A stretch of DNA of 21,998 nt from assembly GCA_040437565.1 (NCBI GenBank), contig JBDOQK010000103.1, positions 1-21,998 on the forward strand. Reading direction: 5' to 3'. Under the pieces are notes generated by a model. That model was given only the letters and a program-made list of their open reading frames with translations. It did not search any database and was not told the DNA's origin. This document shows positions 1 through 10,989 of the stretch, one piece after another. Source of the DNA: Albugo candida (lineage: Eukaryota > Oomycota > Peronosporomycetes > Albuginales). Both the position numbers and the translations under genes were made by a program. The first letter of the stretch is position 1, and every line of letters begins with the position of its first letter.

Positions 1-2553
1 AACACCACGAGTAAGTTTACTCGCACCGACAATGGTGGAGAATATATAAAAAGCGTTTTGCAGAAGTTTGTCGGAAGGCGGGTATCATTCATCAAGCGTC
101 AGTGCCGCTTTCGCCACATCAAAACGGTATGGCAGAAGGAATGAACAGAACACTCACGGAGCGTGCAAGATCAATGTTCAATCACATGCACGCTGAGAAA
201 AGTGGTGAGCCGAAGCCATTTAACACCGCGGTGTATGTGACCAATCGAATTACATGCGCTGCAAGTCTGACCAAAACTCTTTTCGAATTGTTTTCTGGAA
301 CCAAACCTAACCTATCACACATTCGAGTTTTTGGAGATCAAGGTTTTGGTGACGTTGTAAAGGCAAAGCGTCATAAGCTGGACAAAAAGGCGCTTCGATG
401 CATGTTCTTGGGGCATGCAAATAATGTGAAAGGGTACAGAGTCTGGGGCTATGATCCACAGCGACTGGAGATTACGCGATCGGTGGTATTTCAAGAATTA
501 TCGAAGTCCAAAAACGTGCAAGTTGTTGGTGATAGTCAGTTTACACCATGTAATCACCACAATGACGATGATGATGATAGCATGGCGCAACCACCAGTTA
601 TCCATGCCCGGAGTGACGACAAACCAATGGTGGCGGATAAGACTAGATATGATCAAACTATTTATCCTTCAAGTGAATGTGGATGTACAAGTCCCTGCCA
701 AGACCTCGTGGATGCACCTGAGCCACCGTTTGACAGTGATGATGTACCTATGGATAGAAGCCTGGACATAGTGCCCAGGAGGTTTGAACGTTTTTTCAAG
801 TGGGGGAGCAAAATGCCCTGCTTGCTGTACCATGGAGTAACAATTCTCAAGCTCTGGTTCCGATTGCAGCACCAGACGCCATCGTGAATACAACCAGTAA
901 TGTATCAGTGGAGCATGCAAAACAAAAGATACCGCATCGAACATGAACAAGCCAATGCGGCGCTAGAAACACCCTCAACATATCAAGAGGCGATGAAGTC
1001 TCCACAATCCAATATGTGGCGTGATGCAATCAAGACCGAGCTAAAGACATTGCAATCAATGAGCACGTGAGCGTTTTGGCAAAACCTCCGGATAAAATAG
1101 TGTATCGGAACAAAGTGGTTTTTCGCTATAAAGAGAAATGAACGCATTGAAGTTGAGCGCTTCAAGGATCGACTAGTGACATTAGGTTATCGTCAAACCT
1201 ATAGGGTTGATTACTACGAGACGGACTAACCTGTCGCGAATTTAAATTCGATTCGTGTCTTTCTGGAAGTATTCTGTCATTACGGTATGACAATCCATCA
1301 GTATGATGGATGATGACACGGCATTCCTCAATGATGTGTTAGTAGAAGATTTGTATATACACACGCCTCAAGTTGCTGAAATGCGGACTGGTCAAGTTTT
1401 GTAGCTGAATCGAAATTTGTACGGACTAACGCAAGCTGCTGCTATGTGGTTCAAGACAATTTCACGTGCTTTTGTAGACATGGAATTTGAAGCGTGCGTT
1501 TCGGACGCGTGTGTATTTTTACTTCAAGATTGCCAGGGTTCACGGGTATACGTCATTTTCTATGTAGATGAAATACTTGTTGGAGGGGTTTGGACTAACT
1601 CGATAAAGAAGGTCGCATACGAACTATCAAGTCATTTTCAGCTAAAACCCCAGGTAAAGTGCGTTTTATTCTCGGCATCGAAGTCGAGTACAATATGAGT
1701 GTGAAACAGCTCAAGATCAGTCAGAGCGCATGCATCGCCAGAATGGTAGAGAAGTTCAACCAAGTCACGGCAAAACCGATATATAATCCAAGTGTGAAAG
1801 GTCAAAATCCGGTCAAGTGTGAAGAAAAGGACCCAAGAATGGAGAAACGTCCGGATCGGTCTCTAGTGGGGCCACTATTGTACGTGGCTACAGCAACAAA
1901 ACCAGATATTGCGTTCGTCGTGTGCCAACTAAGTCGTCATTTATAGAAGCAAAGTGAAGAGCACTGGAATGCGGCTATTCGTGTTCTACGTTACTTGAAG
2001 ACTGCTGAAGTAAATGAAATTTGCAATGTGGGCAAGTCTGGCGAGCTAATGCTGAGTGCATGTAGCGATGCCGATTGGGGAAGAAACAAGGACAATCGAC
2101 GTTCGACGTCAGGATTGATGGTATTGATCAACAATTCTCCATTGATTTTCCAGTCAAATATGCAACACAGCGTCTCTCTAAGTACGGCGGAAGCCGAACA
2201 CGCGGCACTTTAATTGTGCGTTCAAGAAGTGTTGTGGACAAAGATTCTATTGATGGAGATGAAAATCAAGATTGACGGTCCAGTCAGTGTATACGAAGAC
2301 ATTCAAAGTGCAATCGCAATTGCGAAAAACGAAGGACATCAGAATCGTGCGAAACACATCGATATTCGCTATCATTTTTTACGCGATCTTGTTAAGGCCA
2401 AGAATGTTCACTTGGAGTACATTGAGACTCGGCTGCAATTAACTACATGTCTAGGTTTTAAGATTAATTCTGCTATTCATTTTACCCCCCGTGGGAAGAA
2501 TTCTGCAAGTTACCAAAAATTAATGCACCCTATCCCAGCGTTTAACGTTTAGT
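1..2553 (+). mobile_element. Copia (Ty1-type) LTR retrotransposon relic, 5' part outside the window
   Basis: The parts of a Copia polyprotein occur in family order. First comes the integrase core end with TDNGGEY near position 30 and the downstream H-N-G-x-A-E motif near 115-140. The integrase C-terminal region with its FLGH...KGYRVW block follows at about 390-450. Reverse transcriptase has an LYGLTQAAAMW block near 1417 and an FYVDE active-site block near 1560. RNase H shows SDADWG near 2065 and STAEAEHAAL near 2180-2212, and the K-H-I-D-I-R-Y-H tail lies near 2355. The order integrase before reverse transcriptase is diagnostic of Copia rather than Gypsy. Gag, protease and the 5' LTR would lie left of the window. 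The copy is broken, with roughly half a dozen or more breaks, and looks old. The 3' LTR could not be delimited. Confidence 0.92.
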
Positions 2554-3144
2554 GTTAAGGCTTAGGGACAGGAATGGTACCCAAGAAAGAAGGGTGCTCT
2601 GTGAGCAGGCGATGTCATGCAGAATTATATTGCATCCTGATGAGACTGTGGTAACTGTAGCACTCATACCATTAGCGGAATGCAAACAACTTCCATTAGC
2701 ATGTGGGCTTTGACCGGAAATCTAATGCCGTCTGTGCTCCATTACACCTGAACAGCAGTCGCCAAACCATTGACTGATGCGACGTAGTAGGTTTGTGTTA
2801 GTTTGTTTACTAATGCGGTTAGTATAGATTCTGGATGAATGAATCTCGACTTGATTCTGCATCCCAATTTATTTGCGCACATGATTGGAAGCAAGATGTA
2901 TTAAACAAGTTATAAGAAACTACAGAGTATAAAAACAGTTATAAAATCCTGCTTCTTCGTGGCGAAAAGACTAGATATGAGATATATGATATATAATGCA
3001 CTGCTAGTAAGCGTTACGGAATAGTTTTTTAAGAAACTAATGCATTAATCTAGTTTCTGCGGATCAGATAAGGGGATATGTATATTACGTGCTATAGTAC
3101 TGGCTATAATCCTAATTACTCAGCGCAACACAGAAGCTCCATCC
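2554..3144. other. Gene-free stretch after the Copia relic, possibly holding its 3' LTR
   Basis: No convincing reading frame is seen. The position directly after the Copia RNase H tail is where a 3' LTR would be expected, and a TGTTAAGG stretch near 2552 could be its start. No second LTR copy is in view to compare it with, so the assignment is only positional. Confidence 0.3.
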
Positions 3145-3298
3145 GTAATGAAAACTTGTAATAACTAATTCNNNNNNNNNNNNNNNNNNNNNNNNNNNNN
3201 NNNNNNNNNNNNNNNNNNNNNNNNNNNNNNNNNNNNNNNNNNNNNNNNNNNNNNNNNNNNNNNNNNNNNNNGTAATGAAAACTTGTAATAACTAATTC
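3145..3298. repeat. Identical 27-bp sequence on both sides of an assembly gap
   Basis: The 27 bases at 3145-3171 recur without change at 3272-3298, separated only by the 100 N of 3172-3271. The simplest reading is that two contig ends overlap by 27 bases and were scaffolded without being merged. A real tandem duplication or short repeat collapsed by the assembler is the alternative. Confidence 0.95.
3172..3271. other. Assembly gap, 100 N
   Basis: Exactly 100 undetermined bases, the usual placeholder for a gap of unknown size. The flanks are identical over 27 bases, so little or no real sequence may be missing here. Confidence 1.
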
Positions 3299-3537
3299 AG
3301 AAATCAAGTCTTAGAGGTATGTTTGCATGCTCAGTCCATTGTGAATGTTCTGCAAAAATTGAATGCGTCAACAATGCAATCGCATAACTTTGCTTAACAT
3401 GTATTAGTCGATAATCGCTTCTCCCTACTCCTTACCCGCTTCGATTTTTTTTAGATACAATCAAATGTTTCTCCGAATTGGATGGTGTAGCGGAGCCTGT
3501 AGAGTGAAAACTCACTATTAGTTTTACCAGGAAAAGA

Positions 3538-4371
3538 ATGCGGATTGCACAGAACTACGTTTGGTTGTATTGGACATTACAGTGTTCGAATGCATTCGAT
3601 ATCCCTCTCTCCCTCCAACCTGTGAAAGGTGACGCAGCATCGCGTAAGGTAATGGTGCCATGGAACACAAAGAGGACTGTGATTACTAACGACCAATACT
3701 TTCTCACATTGGGGGGACACGACGCTATGTACTTTCAAAAACTAGCCAGCGGGACAAAGATAAGAGAAATCTACGTCTACAAATCGTTCAATCCGGTCAG
3801 TCTTGCGAAAGCATTGAACGTTAAAGAATCTAGAGTTGTCATTATCAAGTGGCACAAAGCACAAATCCAGCCAATAATGCAAATCACTACACAGAAAAAC
3901 GTGCCGAAGAACAAATACATTAACTTTTTTGACGTCGAGAAGCGCACGAAATACGTCGGTCCAATTAATGTCGACGTCGTGGTAGACCGTGTCAGTAATC
4001 ACAACGCAAATCGAGAAGGAGTCGTCTATTTCTACTTTTCACATGTTCACAGCCATTTCCCGGAATGGGCATATGACAGGTTTATGGATGCTTTTGAGGA
4101 AGCTGGTGGAGACCGATCAATCGAATCAATTGACTGTGATCAGATCGCCAAATTGAAGCTTCCGAGATTCCTGTTCGAACTGGACGATGTATATTTCTTT
4201 GAACTGTCAAAAGCAAATTATTTTATGCGGAATAGCGACGATAAGTGCTATTTGGCGGTTCGACTCAGTCAAAGTGGGCAATGGATCATTGGCGCTGCTC
4301 TCACCAAAACTCACAAGGCCGTGTTTCTAAAATCTTCCGGCTCAAAAGTATTCCAGATTGGTTTCATTTAA
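3538..4371 (+). CDS. Probable secreted pepsin-fold (A1 aspartic protease-like) protein, predicted inactive
   Basis: An intact single exon of 277 codons starts at an ATG with A at -3 and ends in TAA. Residues 1-19 look like a signal peptide: MRIAQN, then a short aromatic-rich core, then a C-S-N-A cleavage context. The C-terminal 80 residues match the C-lobe of pepsin-family proteases. C200 and C237 sit where the family's last disulfide lies, LPRFLFEL follows the first of them, and QWIIGA...FQIGF matches the conserved W-I-L-G-D...V-G-F end. The family's second D-T-G-T-S site aligns with Y-F-S-H-V (165-169, with P174 as the conserved Pro). The first site, if present, aligns with A-S-G-T (70-73). 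Both catalytic Asp are then absent. The distance between the two sites, about 95 residues, is roughly half the usual, so the N-lobe with the flap seems reduced. The frame is clean although its surroundings are decayed, which argues for retained function, perhaps as an inhibitor-binding decoy or effector (inference). Confidence is good for the C-lobe and moderate for the rest. Confidence 0.68.
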   Translation: MRIAQNYVWLYWTLQCSNAFDIPLSLQPVKGDAASRKVMVPWNTKRTVITNDQYFLTLGGHDAMYFQKLASGTKIREIYVYKSFNPVSLAKALNVKESRVVIIKWHKAQIQPIMQITTQKNVPKNKYINFFDVEKRTKYVGPINVDVVVDRVSNHNANREGVVYFYFSHVHSHFPEWAYDRFMDAFEEAGGDRSIESIDCDQIAKLKLPRFLFELDDVYFFELSKANYFMRNSDDKCYLAVRLSQSGQWIIGAALTKTHKAVFLKSSGSKVFQIGFI

Positions 4372-5690
4372 CCTCTTGAACCTTCGACTTCCAATATCCT
4401 CTGAATGATCATAAGAATATAAATAAAAATTGATTTTGCTTCTGTCCACAAGAATTCTTTCTACTTGGGCACTCACAGTATGATATAAAAATAGTGTACA
4501 CAAGTCTACAGTCCTGTAATAGAAATTTGGTGACTATAACCTAATACGTGGCTCTTGATCAGATAATGCTGTCGACTGGTTTGCATGTTTCTGTAACCGA
4601 TTTAATAATCTATTTAGGATCCATTACCGCATACTTTTCGCAATAATGAAATAGATTATCATAATCCGACTCATTTATCGTAGAAAGAATGCAGCAGTGC
4701 GGTGAAATGAATGCTTCCTTACTGTGCATATCCTTTATATGGCAGAGCTATCATCCAACATTTCTCATAACGTTCGATACTTTTATACTATATCCTACAG
4801 CTTGCACTGGCTGCATCTGTTTTCAAACAAGTTTCGGGTACTCTGAGTTTAGTGGATTCATAACTTCAGTGTTTATTTTTTGGAAATGAAGCGCGTGCAA
4901 CAGCTTCAATTCGAGAACAATAATCGTCGAGCGGACGAAGTGCATCCTCAGCAAATCTCTTAGGTACTAGTAGGGGTAGCGCACATGTACAGGGACATGG
5001 TTAGCAGTAACCAAAAGCGATAATTAGGTATGATGGACGCAAGACTAGAAAAATAATAGTGAGCGGCTTGACGTTGGCATCAATGTACTTTCGTTTCGGA
5101 TTTAATGTAGGACTTATTCAAAATACGCTCGGCATTGCAACCACGAAGCACCAACTAGAGACTTCTAGACACCACGATAAGCTGAACGCAAGTCGGAATA
5201 AAGTGGAGCACTAAAACGACAATGCCATGAAACAAAAGGTTGACTTATCCGTGCCAATTGATACATGCAATTTTTATGAGGATTGAGCTTGGATCCTGTT
5301 GTCAAAGACTTCACATTGAGGCAGTTCAACTAATTAGCTAAATCCTGGAATCAAGTTTCTGTAAAATTGTATAGCCGTCCCGAAGCTACTTTCTGAAAAA
5401 CCGAGAAATGGAATTTGATAAAGGAATAAGTGCAGCGACCTCCCCACTAAGTTTGATACCAAGAGTAAACGGACGAGACGACAAAATAAGGGTACACAAC
5501 CATATACAAATCGCGTGCAAGCTGGAAGGTGTATAGTGAGACGACTCAAGAAAGAGGTATAAAAATATCATGAACAGGCAGCAGAAGATTTTTGTTGAGC
5601 GCAATGAGGTACAGAAAAATGCTAAGAAAATGAGCTAGGAGAAATTCTGACAATCCAATCACGGCTTTGACAAACTTGCATCTTTGTAAT
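4372..5690. other. AT-rich spacer without recognisable genes
   Basis: Short frames exist here, for example 4689-4889 (+) and 5334-5604 (-), but they show no domain, no family motif and no neighbour support. Part of the right end may belong to the 5' region of the Gypsy relic that follows. No 5' LTR could be recognised by comparison with the probable 3' LTR. Confidence 0.5.
4422..4427 (+). promoter_or_regulatory. Candidate polyadenylation signal (AATAAA)
   Basis: An AATAAA hexamer lies about 50 bases after the stop of the pepsin-like gene in an A-rich stretch. Position and strand fit. A hexamer alone in AT-rich DNA is weak evidence. Confidence 0.35.
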
Positions 5691-5800
5691 TTTAGCTACT
5701 TTCTCGTTACAAGCTTTTCGACCTTTTCAATATCAAATCACTACACAAGCTGTTCCCCTCGAGGGCAGCTCGATAACTGTTAGTGAAACAGCACGTACTC

Positions 5801-6040
5801 CGTTGAGTGACACTCGATGTGATAACGAATCACTGGATGCTGAAAACATTGTTTTTTTTGGCGAGGTTCCGAGTCATCAAGGATGTGATTACTCCGATGC
5901 GCGTTGAGTGGCACGTAAAACCCCACCGAGTACGATTGACCGAGATGGCACCACAATGAATGTCGGTAATGACATTGTTGGCAAAAAGCCAAGGCATTCA
6001 GGGCAATTCTCGGTTGGTGCGCGTGGAGTGACACGTAAAA
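5801..6040 (+). repeat. Imperfect tandem repeat in the pre-polymerase part of the Gypsy relic
   Basis: A 25-base block at 5896-5920 recurs at 6016-6040 with three mismatches. A weaker copy of its core (CGTTGAGTG followed by CAC) starts at about 5801. The spacing is about 100 and then 120 bases, so the region looks like two to three units of an array. The second half of each unit also shares an E-N/N-D-I-V-like coding pattern, as expected for a repeat inside a gag-pol linker. Confidence 0.6.
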
Positions 6041-9000
6041 ATTGACTGGATGATGAGCTCGATTTTTGCAACTCTTCATCGGATGTCAGTCGGGACATTG
6101 GCTCTTGTATAGAGCAAAGTAAGGTTGAAGAACATGTTAACCTTGGGAACACAGATGTCCACCTCTATGAGTCATACGGTCTCCGCAAAGAGATGGCATC
6201 GGCGCCAAATGGCGGCTGCGAGACGCAAAGCGTCTCTTATGTCATAAAGTGATACCAGCGAACAGCTGTACACAATTGTGAATGGGGTCACTCGTACAGT
6301 TGATGGTGAAGTCGGTTTTATGGCTCTCCCTTCGTTGAACGCTCTGTTCAAGCTACACGAAATGTCTCATTATGAGTTCGGAAATGCCTTGAAGGCTGGT
6401 GACTTATCCGAGTTAGTGGTCATTCGACGCGATATTGAGTTGAACTCATCCTCTTTAAATGACGAATACGTTCTTGAGAAAACGAAGTTAGCACTTAGTG
6501 CCCGTAGTGAATCAGCGGTCCTGAAGATCCTATGGATCCGTACTATCCTTTGGCTAAGGAGTTTCAGGACGTGGATATGTCAAAATCCTCCGTCCGTCTA
6601 GCCTCCTGATAGAGGTTTTCGTCATGAAATTGACTTAATTCCGGTAACTAAATACTGCGTTACACGGCAGTAACGTTTGGCCAAGGAACAATATGACGTC
6701 ATTGACGAGTTCTTTCGTGCAAAGATTGCGGCTGGAATTGTGATTGAGAGTAAAACCCTCATTCCACACCAACATTCTGTGTCAGAAAGCCTAATGGAAA
6801 GTGGCGCATTGTCCACGCTAATGGTAAGCTACATGCAGCCACCATTCCGGTTCAGACGCCAATTCCTAGGAAGGATGTGCTTCAGAACGCTATGGTCGGG
6901 TGTTCCCTGTTCAGTGCGCTTGGCTCAGTCGATGGTTATTACCAATTGCTCATGCGAGCTGGTGACATACCACTAAATGCAGTTATTAACTTAAGCGGTA
7001 TGCTCTGGAAGTGGCTTGTCATGCCCCAAGAGCTATCCAATGCGCCAGCTACATTCAATCATCTGGTAACGCAAGTGCTCAGACCTCATCGAGGCTACAC
7101 AAAATCATACTTTGATGACATTTTTGTCCATAGACATGCCATGAACGGTCGTTTTAATGTGGAAAATCATGTTGACCATTTACTAGCAGTGCTCGGGTGC
7201 ACGAGCACGAACAAGCCGTATGCCAACGAATCAAAATTCATCTCTGATACGGAAGAGATTCCCTTCTTAGGGTGCTTCATCGATAAGCGAGGCCTTAAAG
7301 TGGATCCCGCTAAGGTGAAAGCCATATGCGATTGGACGATTCCTAAGAACCAAAAGAATTGCGTAAGTGGCTTGGCCTCGCCAACTACTTGCATAAGTAC
7401 AGCGAGAACCACGCCAATATGGCTGGGAGATTGTTTCAACTCCTTGAAAAGTATGTGGAATGGCTGGACTAGCACACATAACGATGCTTTAAAGCAGGTA
7501 AGGGACTCTCCTTCAGGCCCGGTGTTGGCTTTGCCAGACCCTGAGCGGACATTCAGTGTCGTCTGTGACGCCTCTGACTTTGCCATCGGCTGTCCTCTAA
7601 TTCAACTAGATACCGATGGTCATGTGAGCGTTGGTGCGTGTGAATCTCGGTAGCGTAAGGCTGCAGAGAAGAACCACCCACTTCATAACTAAGAGCTACT
7701 TGCAATTAAGTATGCTTTAGTCCAATTCAGAGTTCATCCGCTAGGCTCTAAGCCTTGTGTAATTTACACAGATCATGCATCATTACGCTCTGCAACTTAG
7801 TCGCCTCATCTCTCGCCGAGAATGGCTCGTTGGCTTTCATTCTTTGCCAAATACAACTTCGAGGTGAAGTATAAGCCGGACCAGTGAAATGCACTGGTTG
7901 ATGTGTTGTCTCGCAGGCCTGATTATGGAAATTTCCATGTAACTACTCTGTCGTATTCAATCACTGACTTTATCCGTGGGTCTTATGCCAAAGATGAGCA
8001 GTGTGTAGCTTTGTACTTTGGAGCGGAGAGTTTACTGACTTAGACATACTATTGCCGGCACAATTACGTGCGAGGCTACATCGATATTCTATCGATCAAG
8101 CTCTATTGTGCTACTGCACGGATATCGAGGATAGTCCTCGTATCGTTGTCTCTCATGTTGTTTGTGTTTGGCCTACCAAAAGATTCGGATAGCAATACGG
8201 TTATTGTGGTCTTTGTTGACCGATTGAGAAAGATGGCTCATTTAGATCTGTGCCGGGCTCCATCGATGGTGAGGATACAGCTACGCTGTTTATCGAGCGA
8301 GTGTTCCGTCAACATGGTTTGCCTATGGCAAATATTTCTGATAGAGACCATTGCTTCACTGGGAAGTCTTGGAAGTCCATCTTCAAGGTCCTTGGCACCT
8401 GATTCGGCATGGACACTGCGGATCATCCCCAGACGATGGTCAAACTGAGCGAGTTAATCGCGTTTTCGGTGATACTTACGCAGAATTTGCGCCGATGCCC
8501 CTAAGCGTTGGAGCTCTGTGCTCCCTGTTGTGAAGTTTGCGTTAATAAAACTCTGTTCATGCCTCTACCGGCTATGCTACGTTCTACGTGAGCGATATCA
8601 TCTACCCTCGCGTTCCCTTAACGCTCTCACTGCGTGGTTCAAGGCTTGGTGGGGGAGAGATGGCCCATCGGCTTGCTGATGTCAGCTCTTTTACTGTTAA
8701 GAAACAGGGTATGTGCGTGATGCAATGGATGAGAGCCAAGACAGACAAAAGGAGCAAGCTGATGCTAGAAGCAGAGGTTGTATTGAAAGTCATTAGGTCG
8801 GAGACCAGGTATTACTCAGTACTAAAAACCTACCTACAAATGTAGCGTCCGCTGTCTTCAAGACAAAGTTGTGACCATGCTTCATTGGAACATACATTCA
8901 CGGTCATGGCTAAGAAGGGCCTTGCTTACACGCTTAACCTTCCGCGCAAATTGCGCACACACCCAGTGTTTTACGTTGGCCTGCTCAAGACATATCGATA

Positions 9001-9335
9001 TCCGTTGCACGTTGACTTTGAGGCGCTTGCGCCGCGTCTCTTGGCCTTAACCAGATGCTGCATCCGAACAAAGAGGTCAAGCTAAGCATCAATACGAGTT
9101 TGGACATACTCCATTTCCTGAAGGTGAGTCTGTACCGCGTTAAGCGTACGCTGGGTCTGAACCAAAGTCTCGAGGAGACACGTCACTTCGTGATCAGCTA
9201 CTTTTGTTTCTCCACCGATACACCGACCGCCAACGGCGTTGCTGACGAGCAAGGAAGCTTATAGTTCCATGTTGAGAAGATTCTTCGCGCGACGTCATCA
9301 TCATCGGCTAAACCAGTATCTGGTGAAGTGGCGAG

Positions 9336-10152
9336 TTACCCGAAGTCCGACAACTCATGGGAGTACGAGATACCTATATGCCTTGGATGTTTTTGAACAA
9401 TGTGGCCAGGGCCATCTCGAGACCATTGGCGCATCCCACCAGTAGTAAAGTGAAGAAGCGGGTAGTACGAGCGAAAACTCGTACGCAATTGGCCTTCGGC
9501 CTTAAGCTTGGCATACTCATACCGAAGCTTTCGTTGGAGACGAATATCGGCCACACTGGAACTTGCTCTTAAAGCCATCATGCTGCTGATTCGTCGGACT
9601 CGACGTACCCATCGGATGAAGCGGTAATCTTCCTTCTCCCTTAATTCGCCTGAGAGAAGGAGTATGGGCACGACCTTAATCGGTGAAACCGGTGAACCAC
9701 GTGCTAATCTCTCAAAGTGCGCCCTGGATTGGCTCTGGGTGGTCAAGTACGGCTCCAGGTACCTCTCGCAAAGTACCTGTCGGGATACTAAGTCTGTGGG
9801 CAAAGTAGCTTCGGGGTCGATGGCCCCCCGACAACGTATCGTTAACCGTTTGACGGATACGTTCTTTCATGTCGGGTGTTGTAAACACATAGTCACGATG
9901 ACTTTGCACCACTGTGGAGGTCTGCAGAGCGCTCTCTTCTTGCTGAAGAATCAGCTGTTGTTGCTCATCGAGAGGATTAGTGATGCACGTCGATGGTGCG
10001 CTGACATGGTTACGTTGGATTTGGTGCAGGAAGAGGCTTTGCCTTCGGCATGGGTGTGTCGGGCACTTTCCATTCTTCCTCATGGGCGACACTGGTATCA
10101 CTACTATATAGTCCACCTCCTGATCTGGATCTATAGCTCGCCGTAAGAGCAA
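9336..10152 (-). other. Antisense coding-like region between pol and the 3' LTR of the Gypsy relic
   Basis: Open frames on the strand opposite to pol fill most of the space between the chromodomain-like tail and the LTR. Their composition is protein-like. One includes a Q-Q-Q-L-I-L-Q-Q-E-E stretch, possibly a short coiled coil, followed by PDMKERIRQTV. The other has YLTTQSQSRAHFERLA and a basic R-W-V-R-R-V-R-R cluster. Antisense extra ORFs in this position are known in some plant Gypsy elements such as Grande and RIRE2. A nested piece of another element inserted in reverse is the alternative. I do not recognise the protein. The region is broken like the rest of the copy. Confidence 0.55.
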
Positions 10153-10295
10153 AGAGCCTTAGGCTCGTAGAATGGTGATACCATGGTGACTGATGCTTTG
10201 TACATTCGTGAGGTTAAGTGTACGAACCACGACATCTTCGAGGATAATAATTTTGATAGACATCTCGTGGTAACGTCAGTTTGATCGACGGAGAG

Positions 10296-10848
10296 TGTAA
10301 TGGGGTTACACGTCGGTGAGTAACCGTTCTGACAGGGTGGTACATATTCGGGACGCTTTCCCATTGATATCGATATCGGAATACCTTCTCAGTTTGTCGG
10401 TGACTGACACGTGTCAGTCAACGGACAAAAGGGTACTAATTTAGGACATTAGTGTCTAGCTTAGGTACGTTTGGGGTAAAGTATCCTTTTGAAAAAAACA
10501 AATAAAGTCAGTTCCCCTTTTGATCTGTTAGAGACACTTGCCTTGTTAATATGGCGTCTCAGATCTTTTAAGAGTCAGTCAAGCCTTGTAAAGGTCTAGC
10601 CTTTTGAGAACATTGTGCTGTCGATCAATCGTTAAGTCCCTTGAACTAGGATGAAGCTCTTAAGCTTGTTGACTCGTTGAGTCGTGTTCTCAAGAACCAA
10701 ATTGCTCGCTGAGCAGATAGCCTTCCTCTGACAAGGAGATATAGTAGCTCCACCGCACTTTGTGATGTCAAAATCTTCATATATTTATTGCATTGATTCG
10801 GTGCGTCCTCGTACCGCATGTTTGAGCATTTCTAGAATTGATGTAACA
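10296..10848 (+). repeat. Probable 3' LTR of the Gypsy relic
   Basis: A purine run (GGAGAG, 10290-10295) of the kind used as a plus-strand primer directly precedes a TGTAATGGGG start. A TGTAACA stretch at 10842-10848 gives a plausible CA-type end with partly inverted-repeat character. An AATAAA lies inside at 10501-10506. The length of about 550 bases is reasonable for the family. With no matching 5' copy in view, both borders are inferred. Confidence 0.45.
10401..10420. promoter_or_regulatory. Perfect 20-bp palindrome with a CACGTG core
   Basis: The sequence TGACTGACACGTGTCAGTCA equals its own reverse complement over all 20 bases. The centre is a CACGTG G-box/E-box, the classic dimer site of bHLH and bZIP factors. 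It lies about 105 bases into the probable LTR, where promoter and enhancer elements of LTR elements usually sit. Regulatory use is inferred. Confidence 0.6.
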
Positions 10849-10989
10849 GAACAGAACGACTTTGGCTAAACTATTTCGCTTCTATGCATCAATCAAAATT
10901 CATATGGAGCTCATCATGGTGGCTTGGACTCGCTTCATCTTGGGAATTGGAGCAATGCCTTCTTGATTCAAGGAATCCCGCGTAAGTCT

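Larger units (their letters stand above)
5690..10848 (+). mobile_element. Ty3/Gypsy LTR retrotransposon relic with chromodomain-like tail
   Basis: Parts appear in Gypsy order. A pre-polymerase region spans about 5690-6600. Reverse transcriptase follows at about 6620-7330, with VDGYYQLLMRA, LSNAPATFN and the YFDDIFVH active-site block at about 7108-7131. RNase H lies at about 7540-7920, with FSVVCDASDFAIG and a later YTDHAS-type block near 7770. Integrase lies at about 8180-8560, with a VVFVDRLRKMAHL core. An integrase C-terminal LRTHPVFYVGLLK block is at about 8960-8990, and a QYLVKWR chromodomain-like motif at about 9315-9335 identifies a chromovirus-type element. A probable 3' LTR ends the copy. 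No 5' LTR was found, so the left border is approximate. The copy is badly broken, with at least about ten breaks, and looks old. Reverse transcriptase before integrase separates it from the Copia relic. Confidence 0.93.

Noticed and set aside
3116-3307. Minus-strand reading frame across the first gap
   Set aside because: Most of it is translated N. The flanking part repeats because of the duplicated 27 bases.
4689-4889. Small Cys- and aromatic-rich plus-strand frame, considered as a secreted effector
   Set aside because: It has no signal peptide with a clear cleavage site, no family motif and a biased composition as expected from AT-rich noise.
5334-5604. Overlapping hydrophobic minus-strand frames
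   Set aside because: Two overlapping frames with similar quality, no motif and no neighbour support. Probably noise from AT-rich DNA.
10366-10377. 12-base palindrome GATATCGATATC in the probable LTR
   Set aside because: Short and low in complexity, and expected often by chance, unlike the 20-base palindrome nearby.
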